NCBI RefSeq assembly: GCF_000014125.1
Contig: NC_008593.1
Span: 2,483,721-2,547,720, forward strand
Direction: 5' to 3'
Origin: Clostridium novyi NT
GTDB lineage: Bacteria > Bacillota > Clostridia > Clostridiales > Clostridiaceae
Length of the DNA: 64,000 bases
Shown: one piece after another, positions 43,344-59,391 of the stretch
Numbering within the stretch: the stretch's first letter is position 1
Layout of the letters: the number at the start of each line of letters is the position of its first letter
The notes under the pieces: model-generated
Database searches by the model: none
What the model was told of the DNA's origin: nothing
The model's input: only the letters and a program-made list of their open reading frames with translations
Position numbers and translations under genes: made by a program

Positions 43344-45545
43344 CTAACTAAGTGAATATGTATTTTCATACCTAATAAATAAGTTTTCAATTACGTCTCT
43401 TGTAAGTGGTTTACTTAAAATTTCATCAACAAAAATCATTTTTTCCTCATTCAAATTGCCTATCCACCCAGTCATTAAACAAAAATATATATTTTTATCA
43501 AGTTCCTTTACTTTCCTTGCAACCTCAAGTCCATTTATGTTTGGCATAGAAAAATCACAAATAACAATATCGTATTTTCTTCTAGCGAGTTCCATTTCAA
43601 CATCTTGAAGACTATTAACATCACAAGTTCTAACCTTACACTGTGTAACAGATTTTATTATTTGAAATAAAACGTTACGTACATCTTTATTATCATCAAT
43701 TACAAGTACATTCTTAGAAAAACTATCACAAACTTTTTTAGAAACCTTGTTTTCTTCTATCTTCTTTATATTACATATAGGCATTTTTATTATAAACTTA
43801 GTACCCTTGTTTTCAGCACTTTTACAACTAATATTCCCACCAATAGATTGTATTATTTTATGTGCAATACTAAGTCCTAGACCCGAACCTTTTTTCCCTT
43901 TAGTTGTGAAGAATGGCTGGAATATTCTTTTTTCTATACCTTCATTTATTCCTATACCATTGTCCTCTATTTCCATTACAACAAAACCATTCTCATCTAC
44001 TGTAGAAATTCTGATTTGACCGTCCTTCTTTATTGCATCTACAGCATTGCTTATTATGTTTATAATAACTTCTCTTATTTCAGTTATATTTCCTTGAATT
44101 CTTTCTTTTGAATCCAAATTAGTAAATATGTTAATTTTTACACCATCTAGTATACTTTCATTTAACCACTTATTCTTAGTTAATGCAATGGCATCTAAAA
44201 TAACCTCATTCACATTAAATACATCTATAACATCATCACTGTTGTAACTTACAGTTAACTTCTTTAATTTACTAATTATATTTGTAACATCATAAGTACA
44301 CATTTCTATTACCTTTAATTGTTTAGAAATTACCTTATCATCTTCATATCTATCTTTTAATAATTCCACAGACCCTATAATAGGAGTTAAAATATTATTT
44401 ATATCATGAGCTATGCCTGCTGCCATTTCCCCCATATTTTTAAGTTTTTCATTTTCAATAAACTTACTTCTAAGATTAAAAAACTTCGTCTGTTCTTGCA
44501 TTAATGAAAATACTGTTTTACAAATTGATTCTATGTAATCTAACTCTTTTTTTATACTGCCTTCTGAGTTATTATATTTTCCTATCCAAATTACACCTTC
44601 AACATAATTATGGTATTGAACATAAACCCCTATCATTTCCTTAATAGAAAGTTTTAAAAATTTTTCTCTAACATTTTTATTATTTATATCATTTACATTT
44701 ATGTATAAGCTACTTTTTATTTTCTTTATTTTATTATTTGTATTAATTTGAAAAGCTATTATATCTTCATCATTAACTAAATAGTACTTATGTTCTTTAG
44801 TAATACCATAATAATTCTCTAAAGCTATGAGATTTTCATGCTCTCTACTTGATACATACATACAACAAAAACTCAAATTCCACAGTTCTATTAATTTACT
44901 CATTATATTTTCTTGAAAATCATCTTTATGATAATTCATAGGAATATTAGTCATAAGATTATTGAAAAAAAGTAAATTCTCATTTTGATATTTAAGTTCA
45001 CTATAAGAACATATAAAGTTTATAGCTTTATAGAACTCTTCTTTTTTATTAAATACAAGTTCTTTATTATTGTTATATATAACCATTTCATCAAAACTAT
45101 TAGAAAACTTATAAAATGTATCAAAATCATACTTTTTGTTTTTTATGTATACTAAATTTCTTATATTCCTATTCTCAAAATGTAACATTAAATTGCTAAA
45201 CTTACTAACAACTTTATCTTGTTTAACATTATCTAAATTCCATATAATAAGTATGTTCTGGTCAACATTGTAAATACTATCAACCAAGTTTAATAAATGT
45301 TCAGAATACATTTCATAATTATTGCACATCTCAAGAAATATATTTCCAGCATATATATTTTCAATTAAACTCTTCATTTCATCTTCAAAAGCATCTTTAA
45401 TTTCATAAAAAAACGAATTATCCGTAATTACTATAATTTTACCATCTTCATTTAAAGTTTCCATTGCAGCTTCTTTTATAAATATAAATGTTTTTTTTAA
45501 TCTCAGTTTTTCATTATCAATATATAAACAATTTTTAGTTTTCAT
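43344..45545 (-). CDS. Soluble hybrid sensor histidine kinase with receiver domain
   Basis: 733 residues and no membrane helix, so cytosolic. Residues 1-195 are an alpha/beta sensory domain without a family I can name (a MEDS-like fold is possible), 200-345 look GAF-like. HisKA: MGEMAAGIAHDINNILTP with His 380. HATPase: N-box IISNAVDAIKK near 497-507, DNGIGI at 528-533, GSGLGLSI at 553-560. C-terminal receiver: acidic pair Asp 617/618, phospho-acceptor Asp 664 in ICDFSMPN, Lys 712. No separate output domain follows, so it may act on another regulator. Starts an operon with an FAD oxidoreductase, hinting at redox or metabolite sensing. Confidence 0.88.
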   Translation of the reverse strand: MKTKNCLYIDNEKLRLKKTFIFIKEAAMETLNEDGKIIVITDNSFFYEIKDAFEDEMKSLIENIYAGNIFLEMCNNYEMYSEHLLNLVDSIYNVDQNILIIWNLDNVKQDKVVSKFSNLMLHFENRNIRNLVYIKNKKYDFDTFYKFSNSFDEMVIYNNNKELVFNKKEEFYKAINFICSYSELKYQNENLLFFNNLMTNIPMNYHKDDFQENIMSKLIELWNLSFCCMYVSSREHENLIALENYYGITKEHKYYLVNDEDIIAFQINTNNKIKKIKSSLYINVNDINNKNVREKFLKLSIKEMIGVYVQYHNYVEGVIWIGKYNNSEGSIKKELDYIESICKTVFSLMQEQTKFFNLRSKFIENEKLKNMGEMAAGIAHDINNILTPIIGSVELLKDRYEDDKVISKQLKVIEMCTYDVTNIISKLKKLTVSYNSDDVIDVFNVNEVILDAIALTKNKWLNESILDGVKINIFTNLDSKERIQGNITEIREVIINIISNAVDAIKKDGQIRISTVDENGFVVMEIEDNGIGINEGIEKRIFQPFFTTKGKKGSGLGLSIAHKIIQSIGGNISCKSAENKGTKFIIKMPICNIKKIEENKVSKKVCDSFSKNVLVIDDNKDVRNVLFQIIKSVTQCKVRTCDVNSLQDVEMELARRKYDIVICDFSMPNINGLEVARKVKELDKNIYFCLMTGWIGNLNEEKMIFVDEILSKPLTRDVIENLFIRYENTYSLS

Positions 45546-45628
45546 ATCGATTTCCTTTCTAAAACCTTCTTTAATATAATTTTAACATTAGACCAAAAAT
45601 TTTTCTATAAATTGTTTCTTAAACGCAT

Positions 45629-45667
45629 AAAAAGTATACGGTTTATGTATATAACCGTATACTTTTT
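45629..45667 (-). terminator. Terminator of HD-niaR-UPF0182 operon
   Basis: AAAAGTATACGGTTAT / ATAAACCGTATACTTTT stem, 15 bp or more, with T run on the minus strand. Confidence 0.88.
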
Positions 45668-45700
45668 CCTTGTATCTACTATATTTTTCTTTGTTTTTAC

Positions 45701-48427
45701 TTATTTTGGATGGTTTAATTTGTTTAAAATATCACCAAGTCGCTTTATATTTTCTCCATATTCTGCCCAGTTTCCCTGTTTCTGTGCTTCAATAGCTTTT
45801 TCATATAATTCTTTAGCGTCTTTTAACTCATCTGGAACGCTCTCTTTTTTATTTAAAATTACCTCTTCTTTAGCATCATTTTTTTTATCATAATCAAATA
45901 ACTGTGATAGTGCCTTTTCTATATTTTCTGCTAGAATTAACTTATCTCCGTAAGCTACAATTACCCTTTTCATCTCTGGAATACTTCTCTCTGAATCTGC
46001 TCTTAAATAAAGAGGTTCTACATAAAGAAGAGAATTATCAATAGGTATTATCATTGTATCCCCAAATTGAACCTGAGAACCTTTAGCATCCCAAAGTGAA
46101 AGTTCCTTTGATATTGTAGTGTCTTGCTTAATCTTTTGCTTAAACAAAATAGGGCTATTTACAGTTTCACTCTTAGTTGTTGGGAATTTATATAATACTA
46201 GGTTTCCATAGTTGGAATTATCCATTCTAGCTCCAAATAAAGCTATCATATTTTCCCTTTGATATTGATTAAAGTATTGAAGTAAAATCATCTCTTCATT
46301 CTTTTCACCAGGTAATTTCATAATTAAATAAGATGCTTCATTTACTGATTTTTTTCCATCTATATCTTTCTGTGTCTTTGCAACATCCCATACGTTTTGT
46401 CCTGAGAAAAATGTGCCTGAATTTTTAACATGGTATCTTTCCATAGCTTTACACTGAATAGCAAAATAATCTTGTGGATATTTAAAATGTTCTCTAAATC
46501 CTTCTTTTATTTCGCTTTCATTTTTAAATAACCCAGGAAATATTTTAGAATAAGTAGATATAATAGGGTCGTTTTTATCTATAATATAAAAATTAGTTGT
46601 TCCATTTACTGCATCAATTATTACTTTAACAGAATTTCTCATGTAATTAATATCTCCTATAGGTTCTGAGAAAGGATATGCATTTGATACAGTATAAGCA
46701 TCTATTACCCAATATAATTTCCCGTTATTTATAACTATATAAGGATTATTATCATACTTTAAAAATGGAGCTATTTTTTTAACTCTATTTACTATGTTTC
46801 TATTCATTAAAATTCTGCTATCACTTGTTATGTCGCTTGATAATAAGAACTTCATATCCCCCTTATTAATAGCAAATAATATTCTATTAATAAAAGACAT
46901 TTTTATTCCTGAATCTCCATCATAATTTTTTGTTGCATTTTCTCCACTATCTTTTAAATAATCCATTTCATTTAATTTAGTGTTTACTATTGCATATTCA
47001 TTAGTTTTTTCACCATAATAAATTCTAGGGTCCTTTATTTCAACTCCAGAGGTATTTACAAGCGGCATATCTTTTATTACAAAATCAGGTTTTCCCTCAG
47101 CTGTTACAGAATTAACCTTGCTCATAACAACCCCATATCCATGAGTATATGTTAAATGCTTATTTTGCCATGTATTTGCCTTCTCTTGTAGCTTTTCATA
47201 ATCTATTTCTCTAGGAGCTATAAACACTTGATTATATTTTCCATTTATCTTATATCTATCTATATCAATGTCATTAAAGATATAATAATTCTTCTTACTT
47301 TCAACTTGATTATAAAATTCTAAGGCCTGACCAACTGAATTTATTTTTATATTGTTTATTGTTTCTTTATTATTCTCTAAAGATTTCTTATTAAGAACAT
47401 TAGTTAATGGGTATAGCTGTTCCTTTACGTTTGCAATTCCAAAAGCCTTTTTAGTGTACTTCATGTTATATTCTATAAAAGGTGTTTCAAGACGTCTTTC
47501 ATTAGATTTAACAACTAACATTTGCCACGCACCAGATACTACTCTTTCTGAAATTACCAGTACAGCTATTAAAATAACACATGAAATAATTGGTTTAACT
47601 TTTGATTTTAATATACTAAAGGCTACAATTATGGATGAAATTATAGATACTATAGATATTGCTATATAAAATTTTAATGTTATCTTAGTGTCAGTATAAC
47701 TTGCCCCAAAGGCAACCCCTCTTGGGGAATATGACAAATTCCAAGCCTTTATTAAATATCCTACTGATATACATAATAAAAGTAAGGCACCTAAGATAGC
47801 TAGTTGTTTTCCTGCAAATTTAGTGATTCCACTTTTAAAATTATTGATATTTATAAAATTTCTGTCTATTTTGTGTCCTAAAGTAACCCTATCTTTAATA
47901 TTTAAAAACATATATACAATAACAGTAATAACAGCTAAAAGTATTAATAATGATAATAGACTGTTATAAATTGATTCTATTAATGGCAGTTTAAATATAA
48001 AAAATGATATATCCATATTGAAAATAGGATCTTTCACATTAAACTTAGAACTATTCATAAACTCTAATATCTTATCCCAATATCCTAATGAAAAATTTAA
48101 AGCTATAAATAAAGATATAATTAAAGTTAAAGCATTAATAATCTTTTTCCCTTTAGATTTTGACTCTATATCCACATCTATAAAAGATTCATTTTTACTT
48201 AAATTTTTCTTTATACTTCTACAATAAGTTTTAATAGCTACAAAACATATTAAAAATACTAATATAAATAGTGAAATTACAGAAGTAAATCTTTTTAAAT
48301 ATACAGATAAGTATCCAACTTCCCTAAACCATTTAATATTAATTATTACATTAACAATTTTTTTTAAAAAAATTACTGTTAATGCAATACAAAAAAATAA
48401 TCCAATAAGTACCTTGTTCTTTCTCAT
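45701..48427 (-). CDS. UPF0182 family membrane protein
   Basis: 908 residues. The first 310 residues contain about seven hydrophobic helices, and the rest is a large domain that is likely outside the cell, with family motifs such as YTHGYGVVMSKVN near 420, YYGEKTNEYAIVNT near 470 and DNSLLYVEPLYLRA near 800. Length and motif order match the UPF0182 (COG1615) proteins found across firmicutes, actinobacteria and cyanobacteria; their function is not established. The C-terminal 60 residues are a Lys/Glu-rich helix. Last gene of a three-gene operon, 16 bases after niaR. Confidence 0.92.
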   Translation of the reverse strand: MRKNKVLIGLFFCIALTVIFLKKIVNVIINIKWFREVGYLSVYLKRFTSVISLFILVFLICFVAIKTYCRSIKKNLSKNESFIDVDIESKSKGKKIINALTLIISLFIALNFSLGYWDKILEFMNSSKFNVKDPIFNMDISFFIFKLPLIESIYNSLLSLLILLAVITVIVYMFLNIKDRVTLGHKIDRNFININNFKSGITKFAGKQLAILGALLLLCISVGYLIKAWNLSYSPRGVAFGASYTDTKITLKFYIAISIVSIISSIIVAFSILKSKVKPIISCVILIAVLVISERVVSGAWQMLVVKSNERRLETPFIEYNMKYTKKAFGIANVKEQLYPLTNVLNKKSLENNKETINNIKINSVGQALEFYNQVESKKNYYIFNDIDIDRYKINGKYNQVFIAPREIDYEKLQEKANTWQNKHLTYTHGYGVVMSKVNSVTAEGKPDFVIKDMPLVNTSGVEIKDPRIYYGEKTNEYAIVNTKLNEMDYLKDSGENATKNYDGDSGIKMSFINRILFAINKGDMKFLLSSDITSDSRILMNRNIVNRVKKIAPFLKYDNNPYIVINNGKLYWVIDAYTVSNAYPFSEPIGDINYMRNSVKVIIDAVNGTTNFYIIDKNDPIISTYSKIFPGLFKNESEIKEGFREHFKYPQDYFAIQCKAMERYHVKNSGTFFSGQNVWDVAKTQKDIDGKKSVNEASYLIMKLPGEKNEEMILLQYFNQYQRENMIALFGARMDNSNYGNLVLYKFPTTKSETVNSPILFKQKIKQDTTISKELSLWDAKGSQVQFGDTMIIPIDNSLLYVEPLYLRADSERSIPEMKRVIVAYGDKLILAENIEKALSQLFDYDKKNDAKEEVILNKKESVPDELKDAKELYEKAIEAQKQGNWAEYGENIKRLGDILNKLNHPK

Positions 48428-48443
48428 TCAATTCCTCCTCTTG

Positions 48444-48956
48444 TTATTTAATTATAAACCCCTTGCTACTCAATTCCTCAATGATTTTATCCATATTTTC
48501 TTTTTTATCAACTTCAATTGTATGTAAATGAACTCCTTTAGTAAGTGCTAATAAAGGTTGTGCCTTATTGCTATTTAGATTTTTTATAAACTTTTGAACA
48601 TCATATAGGTTTTTAACCATCATCATAGCCTTTATTTCTCCATAGAATGGATGTTCCACAATAACGTCTTTTATAATGCCACCATACTTTACAATACATT
48701 GCATCTCTTCATCTATATCTTCTCTTTCATGATGTACTGCAATTATCTTTTCTATAGTATTATTTTGAGATTTAGGTATAACATATCCTTGGGGAGTTGC
48801 TATTATATTCATACCTGTAGCTCTTAATATTGCTATATCCTTTACTATAACTTGCCTTGTTACACCAAGCTCACTCGCAATGTCTTGACCTTTTTTAGGC
48901 TCAATATTATTATTTAGCATTTCCTTTATGTGTTGTCTTCTTTTTTCTGAATCCAC
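48444..48956 (-). CDS. niaR: NiaR-type repressor of NAD biosynthesis (3H domain)
   Basis: 170 residues. A winged HTH at 1-65 (GQDIASELGVTRQVIVKDIAILR) and a C-terminal 3H domain named for its three histidines: visible in AVHHERED near 75, VEHPFYGEI near 100 and GVHLHTIE near 145. NiaR/YrxA proteins bind nicotinate and repress nicotinate salvage or NAD synthesis genes. It lies in an operon between an HD protein and a UPF0182 gene; no NAD gene is in the window, so its targets are elsewhere. Confidence 0.9.
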   Translation of the reverse strand: MDSEKRRQHIKEMLNNNIEPKKGQDIASELGVTRQVIVKDIAILRATGMNIIATPQGYVIPKSQNNTIEKIIAVHHEREDIDEEMQCIVKYGGIIKDVIVEHPFYGEIKAMMMVKNLYDVQKFIKNLNSNKAQPLLALTKGVHLHTIEVDKKENMDKIIEELSSKGFIIK

Positions 48957-48969
48957 TTATTTCACCACC

Positions 48970-49479
48970 TTAATTTCTATCGTCACATTTTTTTATCATA
49001 TCTAATTCCATATCTTCTATTATATCATTATTATGGTGGTTTTTAACTAAATACAAAAATCTTTCACTATATTGCATTTTATTTAAGATGTTTTTTCCCA
49101 TAATGCCGTGATTATAATAAACATCTACTTTTTTTATATTATTAAATTTTTTTAATTTTCCTTTTGTAAATTTATTTAATAACACAAGTATAGATTTTTC
49201 AAAGACATTTAAATTACAGTTTATTTTTCCTATGTCATGAAGCAATGCAACTTTAATTAGTTCTTCTTTAGAAAGTTGATATTTTAAATGATTAGTTTTA
49301 TTAGACATACAATTCTTAATATCTTTTGCAACTCTAACACAGTGGCATTGCTCACTTACTGATAGTTTATAAAACACTTCTTTTTCATTTTTATTTAAAT
49401 ATGTTTCTATAAATTTTTTATCCTCATCAGTTATTTTACATGTAATAGCCATATAAAATTGTTTTACTCTCTGAATCAT
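48970..49479 (-). CDS. HD-domain phosphohydrolase-like protein
   Basis: 169 residues. HCVRVAKDIKN near 46 gives the first metal His, LLHDIGKINCN near 80 is the H-D-IGK signature, YNHGIMGKN near 122 and KNHHNND near 147 supply the later His residues of HDIG-type domains. The sequence starts with about 30 residues without a fold I know. Such proteins are metal-dependent phosphohydrolases, but its substrate cannot be told. First gene of the HD-niaR-UPF0182 operon, 13 bases before niaR. Confidence 0.85.
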   Translation of the reverse strand: MIQRVKQFYMAITCKITDEDKKFIETYLNKNEKEVFYKLSVSEQCHCVRVAKDIKNCMSNKTNHLKYQLSKEELIKVALLHDIGKINCNLNVFEKSILVLLNKFTKGKLKKFNNIKKVDVYYNHGIMGKNILNKMQYSERFLYLVKNHHNNDIIEDMELDMIKKCDDRN

Positions 49480-49514
49480 AATATATTTGCCTTCCTTATA
49501 ATATACTTAATTAA

Positions 49515-49544
49515 ATTATACTATACTTAAATAAATTTGAACAA
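49515..49544 (-). promoter_or_regulatory. Candidate promoter of HD-niaR-UPF0182 operon
   Basis: TTGTTC at 49544-49539 and TATAAT at 49520-49515 on the minus strand, 18 bases apart. It begins just past the tRNA terminator. Confidence 0.5.
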
Positions 49545-49545
49545 A

Positions 49546-49580
49546 CGAAAAAAGAGTAGTCATATTTGACTACTCTTTTA
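49546..49580 (-). terminator. Terminator of rRNA operon 3 / tRNAs
   Basis: AAAAGAGTAGTCAAA / TGACTACTCTTTT stem with a T run on the minus strand, four bases past the CCA of tRNA-Ala. Confidence 0.92.
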
Positions 49581-49583
49581 ATT

Positions 49584-49659
49584 TGGTGGAGATAAAGAGA
49601 TTCGAACTCTTGACCCCCTGCGTGCAAGGCAGGTGCTCTCCCAACTGAGCTATACCCCC
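49584..49659 (-). tRNA. tRNA-Ala (TGC)
   Basis: Same sequence as the spacer tRNA-Ala of operon 2, here at the operon's end. Anticodon TGC, encoded CCA. Confidence 0.95.
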
Positions 49660-49662
49660 AAA

Positions 49663-49739
49663 TGGTGGACCTTCAGGGACTCGAACCCCGGACCTACCGG
49701 TTATGAGCCGGTTGCTCTAACCAACTGAGCTAAAGATCC
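49663..49739 (-). tRNA. tRNA with CAT anticodon (probably Ile2, else elongator Met)
   Basis: GGATCTT / AAGGTCC acceptor arm, anticodon loop CTCATAA (CAT), encoded CCA. It lacks initiator features (the first pair is a normal G-C). Its GGAtCTTTAGCTCAG...GGCTCATAACC layout resembles, from memory, the Bacillus minor tRNA-Ile whose C34 is changed to lysidine by TilS. If so it reads AUA, a frequent codon in this A+T-rich genome. An elongator Met identity is the alternative. Confidence 0.85.
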
Positions 49740-49743
49740 ATTA

Positions 49744-49860
49744 CCTGGCGACGACCTACTCTTCCACACCGTCTCCAGTGCAGTACCATCGGCGCTTTGA
49801 AGCTTAACCTTCGTGTTCGGTATGGGAACGGGTGTTACCTTCAAGCCATTACCACCAGAT
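49744..49860 (-). rRNA. rrf: 5S rRNA (operon 3)
   Basis: About 117 nt with a sequence slightly different from copies 1 and 2: CCATTACCACCAGA replaces CCATAATCACCAGA near the 5' end of the gene, and there is a T for A change at 49810. The substitutions keep plausible pairing. Confidence 0.92.
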
Positions 49861-49902
49861 AAAATCTATATTGTTGTTGACAATTTTAAAAGAATCTTTG
49901 AA
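49861..49902 (-). other. Extra sequence in the 23S-5S spacer of operon 3
   Basis: About 45 bases present here and absent from operons 1 and 2 (whose spacer is about 35 nt). It contains TTGTCAACAACAA on the minus strand. No gene; a promoter of weak quality (TTGTCA-16-TATCTG) for 5S is possible but not supported. Confidence 0.5.
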
Positions 49903-49938
49903 TTATTCTTTCAAAATTGCACAGCGATAATAATTATT

Positions 49939-52844
<2,906 letters not shown>

Positions 52845-53014
52845 TCATCATCTACTAATTTTCATTAGTGTCTAGGTTTAGATTATTTCTAATCTTATTA
52901 ATTCGTTTCTTTATCACTGTGCAATTTTCAAAGAACAATTTCTTGAAAGACTTAGTCTTTCAAAATTAAACAGAATCAGGTTTCCAGTCTGGAAGCTTTG
53001 CTTCCATTCTCCCT

Positions 53015-54531
<1,517 letters not shown>

Positions 54532-54628
54532 AGTTTAATCTTACTCAAATTTATTGACTGGTTTATTACCTATATTCTGTTTAATTTTCAAAGACCATTT
54601 TCTTTCGCCATCTCTCGACGACTTCCTT

Positions 54629-54657
54629 AGTTTATCATAACTAATTTTTCTTGTCAA
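54629..54657 (-). promoter_or_regulatory. rRNA operon 3 promoter (sigma-A type)
   Basis: TTGACA at 54657-54652 and TAAACT at 54634-54629 on the minus strand, 17 bases apart. The -10 differs from the consensus of operons 1 and 2, which may make this operon weaker. Confidence 0.8.
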
Positions 54658-54853
54658 CACTTTTTTCAAAGTTTTTTGTGACTTCTTTTGTCGCAATCAC
54701 TTAACGACAAGTGATATCTTATCAAAATAATTAATTTAACGTAAATATATTATGTTTTATTATAATAAATTATATTCTATTTTCTTTTATTAACACTAAA
54801 TTTCTCTAAATATATCATATTGACACTCCTGGTTATGTATATTAAAAAACTAT
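54658..54853 (-). promoter_or_regulatory. Upstream regulatory region of rRNA operon 3
   Basis: No gene. It contains TTGTCG / CGACAA (54688-54710), the following GATAAGATATCAC block (reverse strand) and GACACTCCTGGTTATGTAT at 54822-54840, matching counterparts before operons 1 and 2. Confidence 0.5.
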
Positions 54854-54854
54854 A

Positions 54855-54889
54855 AAAAAGTGACCTTGCTTTTAAGCAAAGTCACTTTT
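54855..54889 (-). terminator. Terminator of gyrA
   Basis: AAAGTGACTTTGCTT / AAGCAAGGTCACTTT stem with T run on the minus strand, about 20 bases past the gyrA stop. Confidence 0.92.
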
Positions 54890-54909
54890 AAATTCATTTT
54901 TATTAACAA

Positions 54910-57441
54910 TTATTCGTTTATTTCCTCATCAACCTGTTGATTAATTTCACTATTGTTTTCTTCTAACTCATCTTGAGCTATTTGTTGTGAATCATTAGAA
55001 CCTTCTTCCATCTCTTCTTCAGTTATATTAACTTTAGCCATAGTAACTACTTTTTCTTCTTCTACAGTTCTCATTAAAGTAACTCCCATAGCATTTCTGC
55101 TAGTAACTGATATATCAGAAACATTTATTCTTATAGCTATACCACTGTCATTTATAAGCATTAATTCATCTTCATCCTCAACAGATCTTGCACCAATAAG
55201 AAGTCCTGTTTTTTCAGATATTTTATAAGTTATAACCCCTTTTCCACCTCTTTTTTGAAGTGTGTATTCTTTAATTGGAGTTCTCTTACCATATCCATTT
55301 TCACTTACAACTAAAAGATCTCTTTCATCTGATGCAACTTCCATACTTACAACTTCATCATCATCTCTTAAGGTAATAGCTTTAACTCCTGTTGCATTTC
55401 TACCCATTGGTCTTGCATCATTTTCATCAAATTTTATTGCATAACCATTTTTAGTAGCATAAATTATATTGCAATCTCCAGTAGTTACCCTAACACTTAT
55501 AAGTTCATCATTTTCTCTTAGATTAATAGCATTTAATCCATTTTTTCTAATAGATGAATATTGATCAAGTGAAGTTTTCTTTATTAAACCATTCTTAGTT
55601 CCCATGATTAAGTATCTATCTGGTTTAAATTCTTTTAGGTATATTACATTTTGTATTTTTTCATTTTTCTCTAAAGGAAGTAGGTTTATTAAATTCATTC
55701 CCTTAGCTGTTCTGCCAGCTTCAGGTATTTGATAAGCTTTAAGTTTGTATACCCTTCCCCTATTACTAAAGAATAATATATTATCATGAGTTGATGAAGT
55801 TATTATATGTTCAACAAAATCATCTTCTTTAGTTGTCATTGCTTGAATACCTCTACCACCCCTTCTTTGAGCGCTATATGTCTCAACAGGAAGTCTTTTT
55901 ATGTATCCAGCATGAGTTAGAGTTATAACAACGTCTTTTTCTTCTATTAGATCTTCTATATCTATGTCATTTCCGTCGCCATGAACAATTTCTGTTCTTC
56001 TCTCATCACCATATTTAATTTTAATTTCATTTAACTCATCTTTTATTATTTTTAATAATAAATCTTTGTTTGAAAGTATTTCTCTAAAGTATTTAATGCT
56101 TTCCATAAGTTTTGCATACTCTTCTTCGATTTTTTCTCTTTCAAGACCTGTAAGTCTTTGAAGTTTCATATCAAGTATTGCATTTGCTTGTTTTTCAGAA
56201 AGATTAAATTTGCTCATAAGACCTTCTCTTGCCTCAGCTGTTGTCTTAGAACTACGTATTAATTTTATAACTTCATCAATGTGATCAAGTGCTATTCTAA
56301 GACCTTCTAATATGTGAGCTCTTGCAAGTGCTTTATCTAGGTCAAATTGAGTTCTTCTTGTTATAACTTCTTCTTGGAATTTTATATAATGTTTTAAAAC
56401 TTCTTTTAAACTTAATACCCTTGGTTCACCATTAACAAGTGCTAGCATTATTATTCCAAAGCTATCTTGCATTTTAGTGTGTTTATATAATTGATTTAAC
56501 ACAACATTAGCATTTGCGTCTCTCTTTAGTTCTATTACAATTCTCATACCTTGTCTGTCTGATTCATCTCTAAGGTCTGAAATTCCATTTATCCTCTTAT
56601 CCTTAACTAAATTTGCTATGCTTTCAATAAGTCTAGCTTTATTTACTTGGTAAGGTATCTCAGTTACAACTATTCTTGATTTTCCTTTTTCATCTTCTTC
56701 TATTTCAGCTTTTGATCTAATAACAACTTTTCCACGACCAGTTTCGTAAGCTCTTTTTATACCTGATTTTCCAACTATAATTCCTGCTGTAGGAAAATCT
56801 GGTCCCTTTATTTCTGCCATAAGTTCAGCAACTGAAATGTCTGGATTATCGATATATTTACTTATACCATTTATAACTTCAGTTAAGTTGTGAGGTGGTA
56901 TATTTGTTGCCATACCAACTGCTATACCTGAAGATCCATTTACAAGTAAGTTAGGAAATCTAGATGGAAGAACTGAAGGTTCTTTTTCTTCTCCATCAAA
57001 GTTAGGTATAAAGTCTACTGTGTTCTTGTTTATATCGCGTAGAAGCTCAAGAGTAACTTTAGTCATCTTAGCTTCTGTATATCTCATTGCAGCTGCTCCG
57101 TCTCCGTCTACAGAACCAAAGTTTCCATGACCGTCTACAAGAGTATATCTAATAGAAAAATCTTGAGCCATTCTAACTAAAGCGTCATATACAGCAGTAT
57201 CACCGTGTGGGTGATATTTACCTAAAACGTCACCGACTATTCTGGCAGATTTCCTATATCCTTTCTCAGGAGTTAATCCAAGTTCATGCATTGAATATAA
57301 AATTCTTCTATGAACTGGTTTTAATCCATCTCTTACGTCTGGAAGTGCACGACCAACAATAACACTCATAGCGTAATCTATATAACTTCTTTGCATTTCC
57401 TTACTTATGTCTACTGGTATAATATTACCTTCGTTGTTCAT
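54910..57441 (-). CDS. gyrA: DNA gyrase subunit A
   Basis: 843 residues. Cuts and rejoins DNA in the gyrase A2B2 tetramer that puts in negative supercoils. The quinolone-region [15 protein letters not shown] near 75-90 has Thr at the position equal to E. coli Ser83, common in clostridia, and the catalytic Tyr is in AAMRYTEA near 120. Six C-terminal beta-pinwheel repeats follow, including the QRRGGRGIQ GyrA-box near 530. The tail (790-843) is acidic. Ends the replication-gene series, 21 bases after gyrB. Confidence 0.98.
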   Translation of the reverse strand: MNNEGNIIPVDISKEMQRSYIDYAMSVIVGRALPDVRDGLKPVHRRILYSMHELGLTPEKGYRKSARIVGDVLGKYHPHGDTAVYDALVRMAQDFSIRYTLVDGHGNFGSVDGDGAAAMRYTEAKMTKVTLELLRDINKNTVDFIPNFDGEEKEPSVLPSRFPNLLVNGSSGIAVGMATNIPPHNLTEVINGISKYIDNPDISVAELMAEIKGPDFPTAGIIVGKSGIKRAYETGRGKVVIRSKAEIEEDEKGKSRIVVTEIPYQVNKARLIESIANLVKDKRINGISDLRDESDRQGMRIVIELKRDANANVVLNQLYKHTKMQDSFGIIMLALVNGEPRVLSLKEVLKHYIKFQEEVITRRTQFDLDKALARAHILEGLRIALDHIDEVIKLIRSSKTTAEAREGLMSKFNLSEKQANAILDMKLQRLTGLEREKIEEEYAKLMESIKYFREILSNKDLLLKIIKDELNEIKIKYGDERRTEIVHGDGNDIDIEDLIEEKDVVITLTHAGYIKRLPVETYSAQRRGGRGIQAMTTKEDDFVEHIITSSTHDNILFFSNRGRVYKLKAYQIPEAGRTAKGMNLINLLPLEKNEKIQNVIYLKEFKPDRYLIMGTKNGLIKKTSLDQYSSIRKNGLNAINLRENDELISVRVTTGDCNIIYATKNGYAIKFDENDARPMGRNATGVKAITLRDDDEVVSMEVASDERDLLVVSENGYGKRTPIKEYTLQKRGGKGVITYKISEKTGLLIGARSVEDEDELMLINDSGIAIRINVSDISVTSRNAMGVTLMRTVEEEKVVTMAKVNITEEEMEEGSNDSQQIAQDELEENNSEINQQVDEEINE

Positions 57442-57462
57442 CTTAACACCTCTTTACTAACC

Positions 57463-59391
<1,929 letters not shown>

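Noticed and set aside
49861..49902. Separate promoter for 5S in operon 3
   Set aside because: Hexamers match poorly and spacing is 16; the insertion is recorded but no promoter is claimed.
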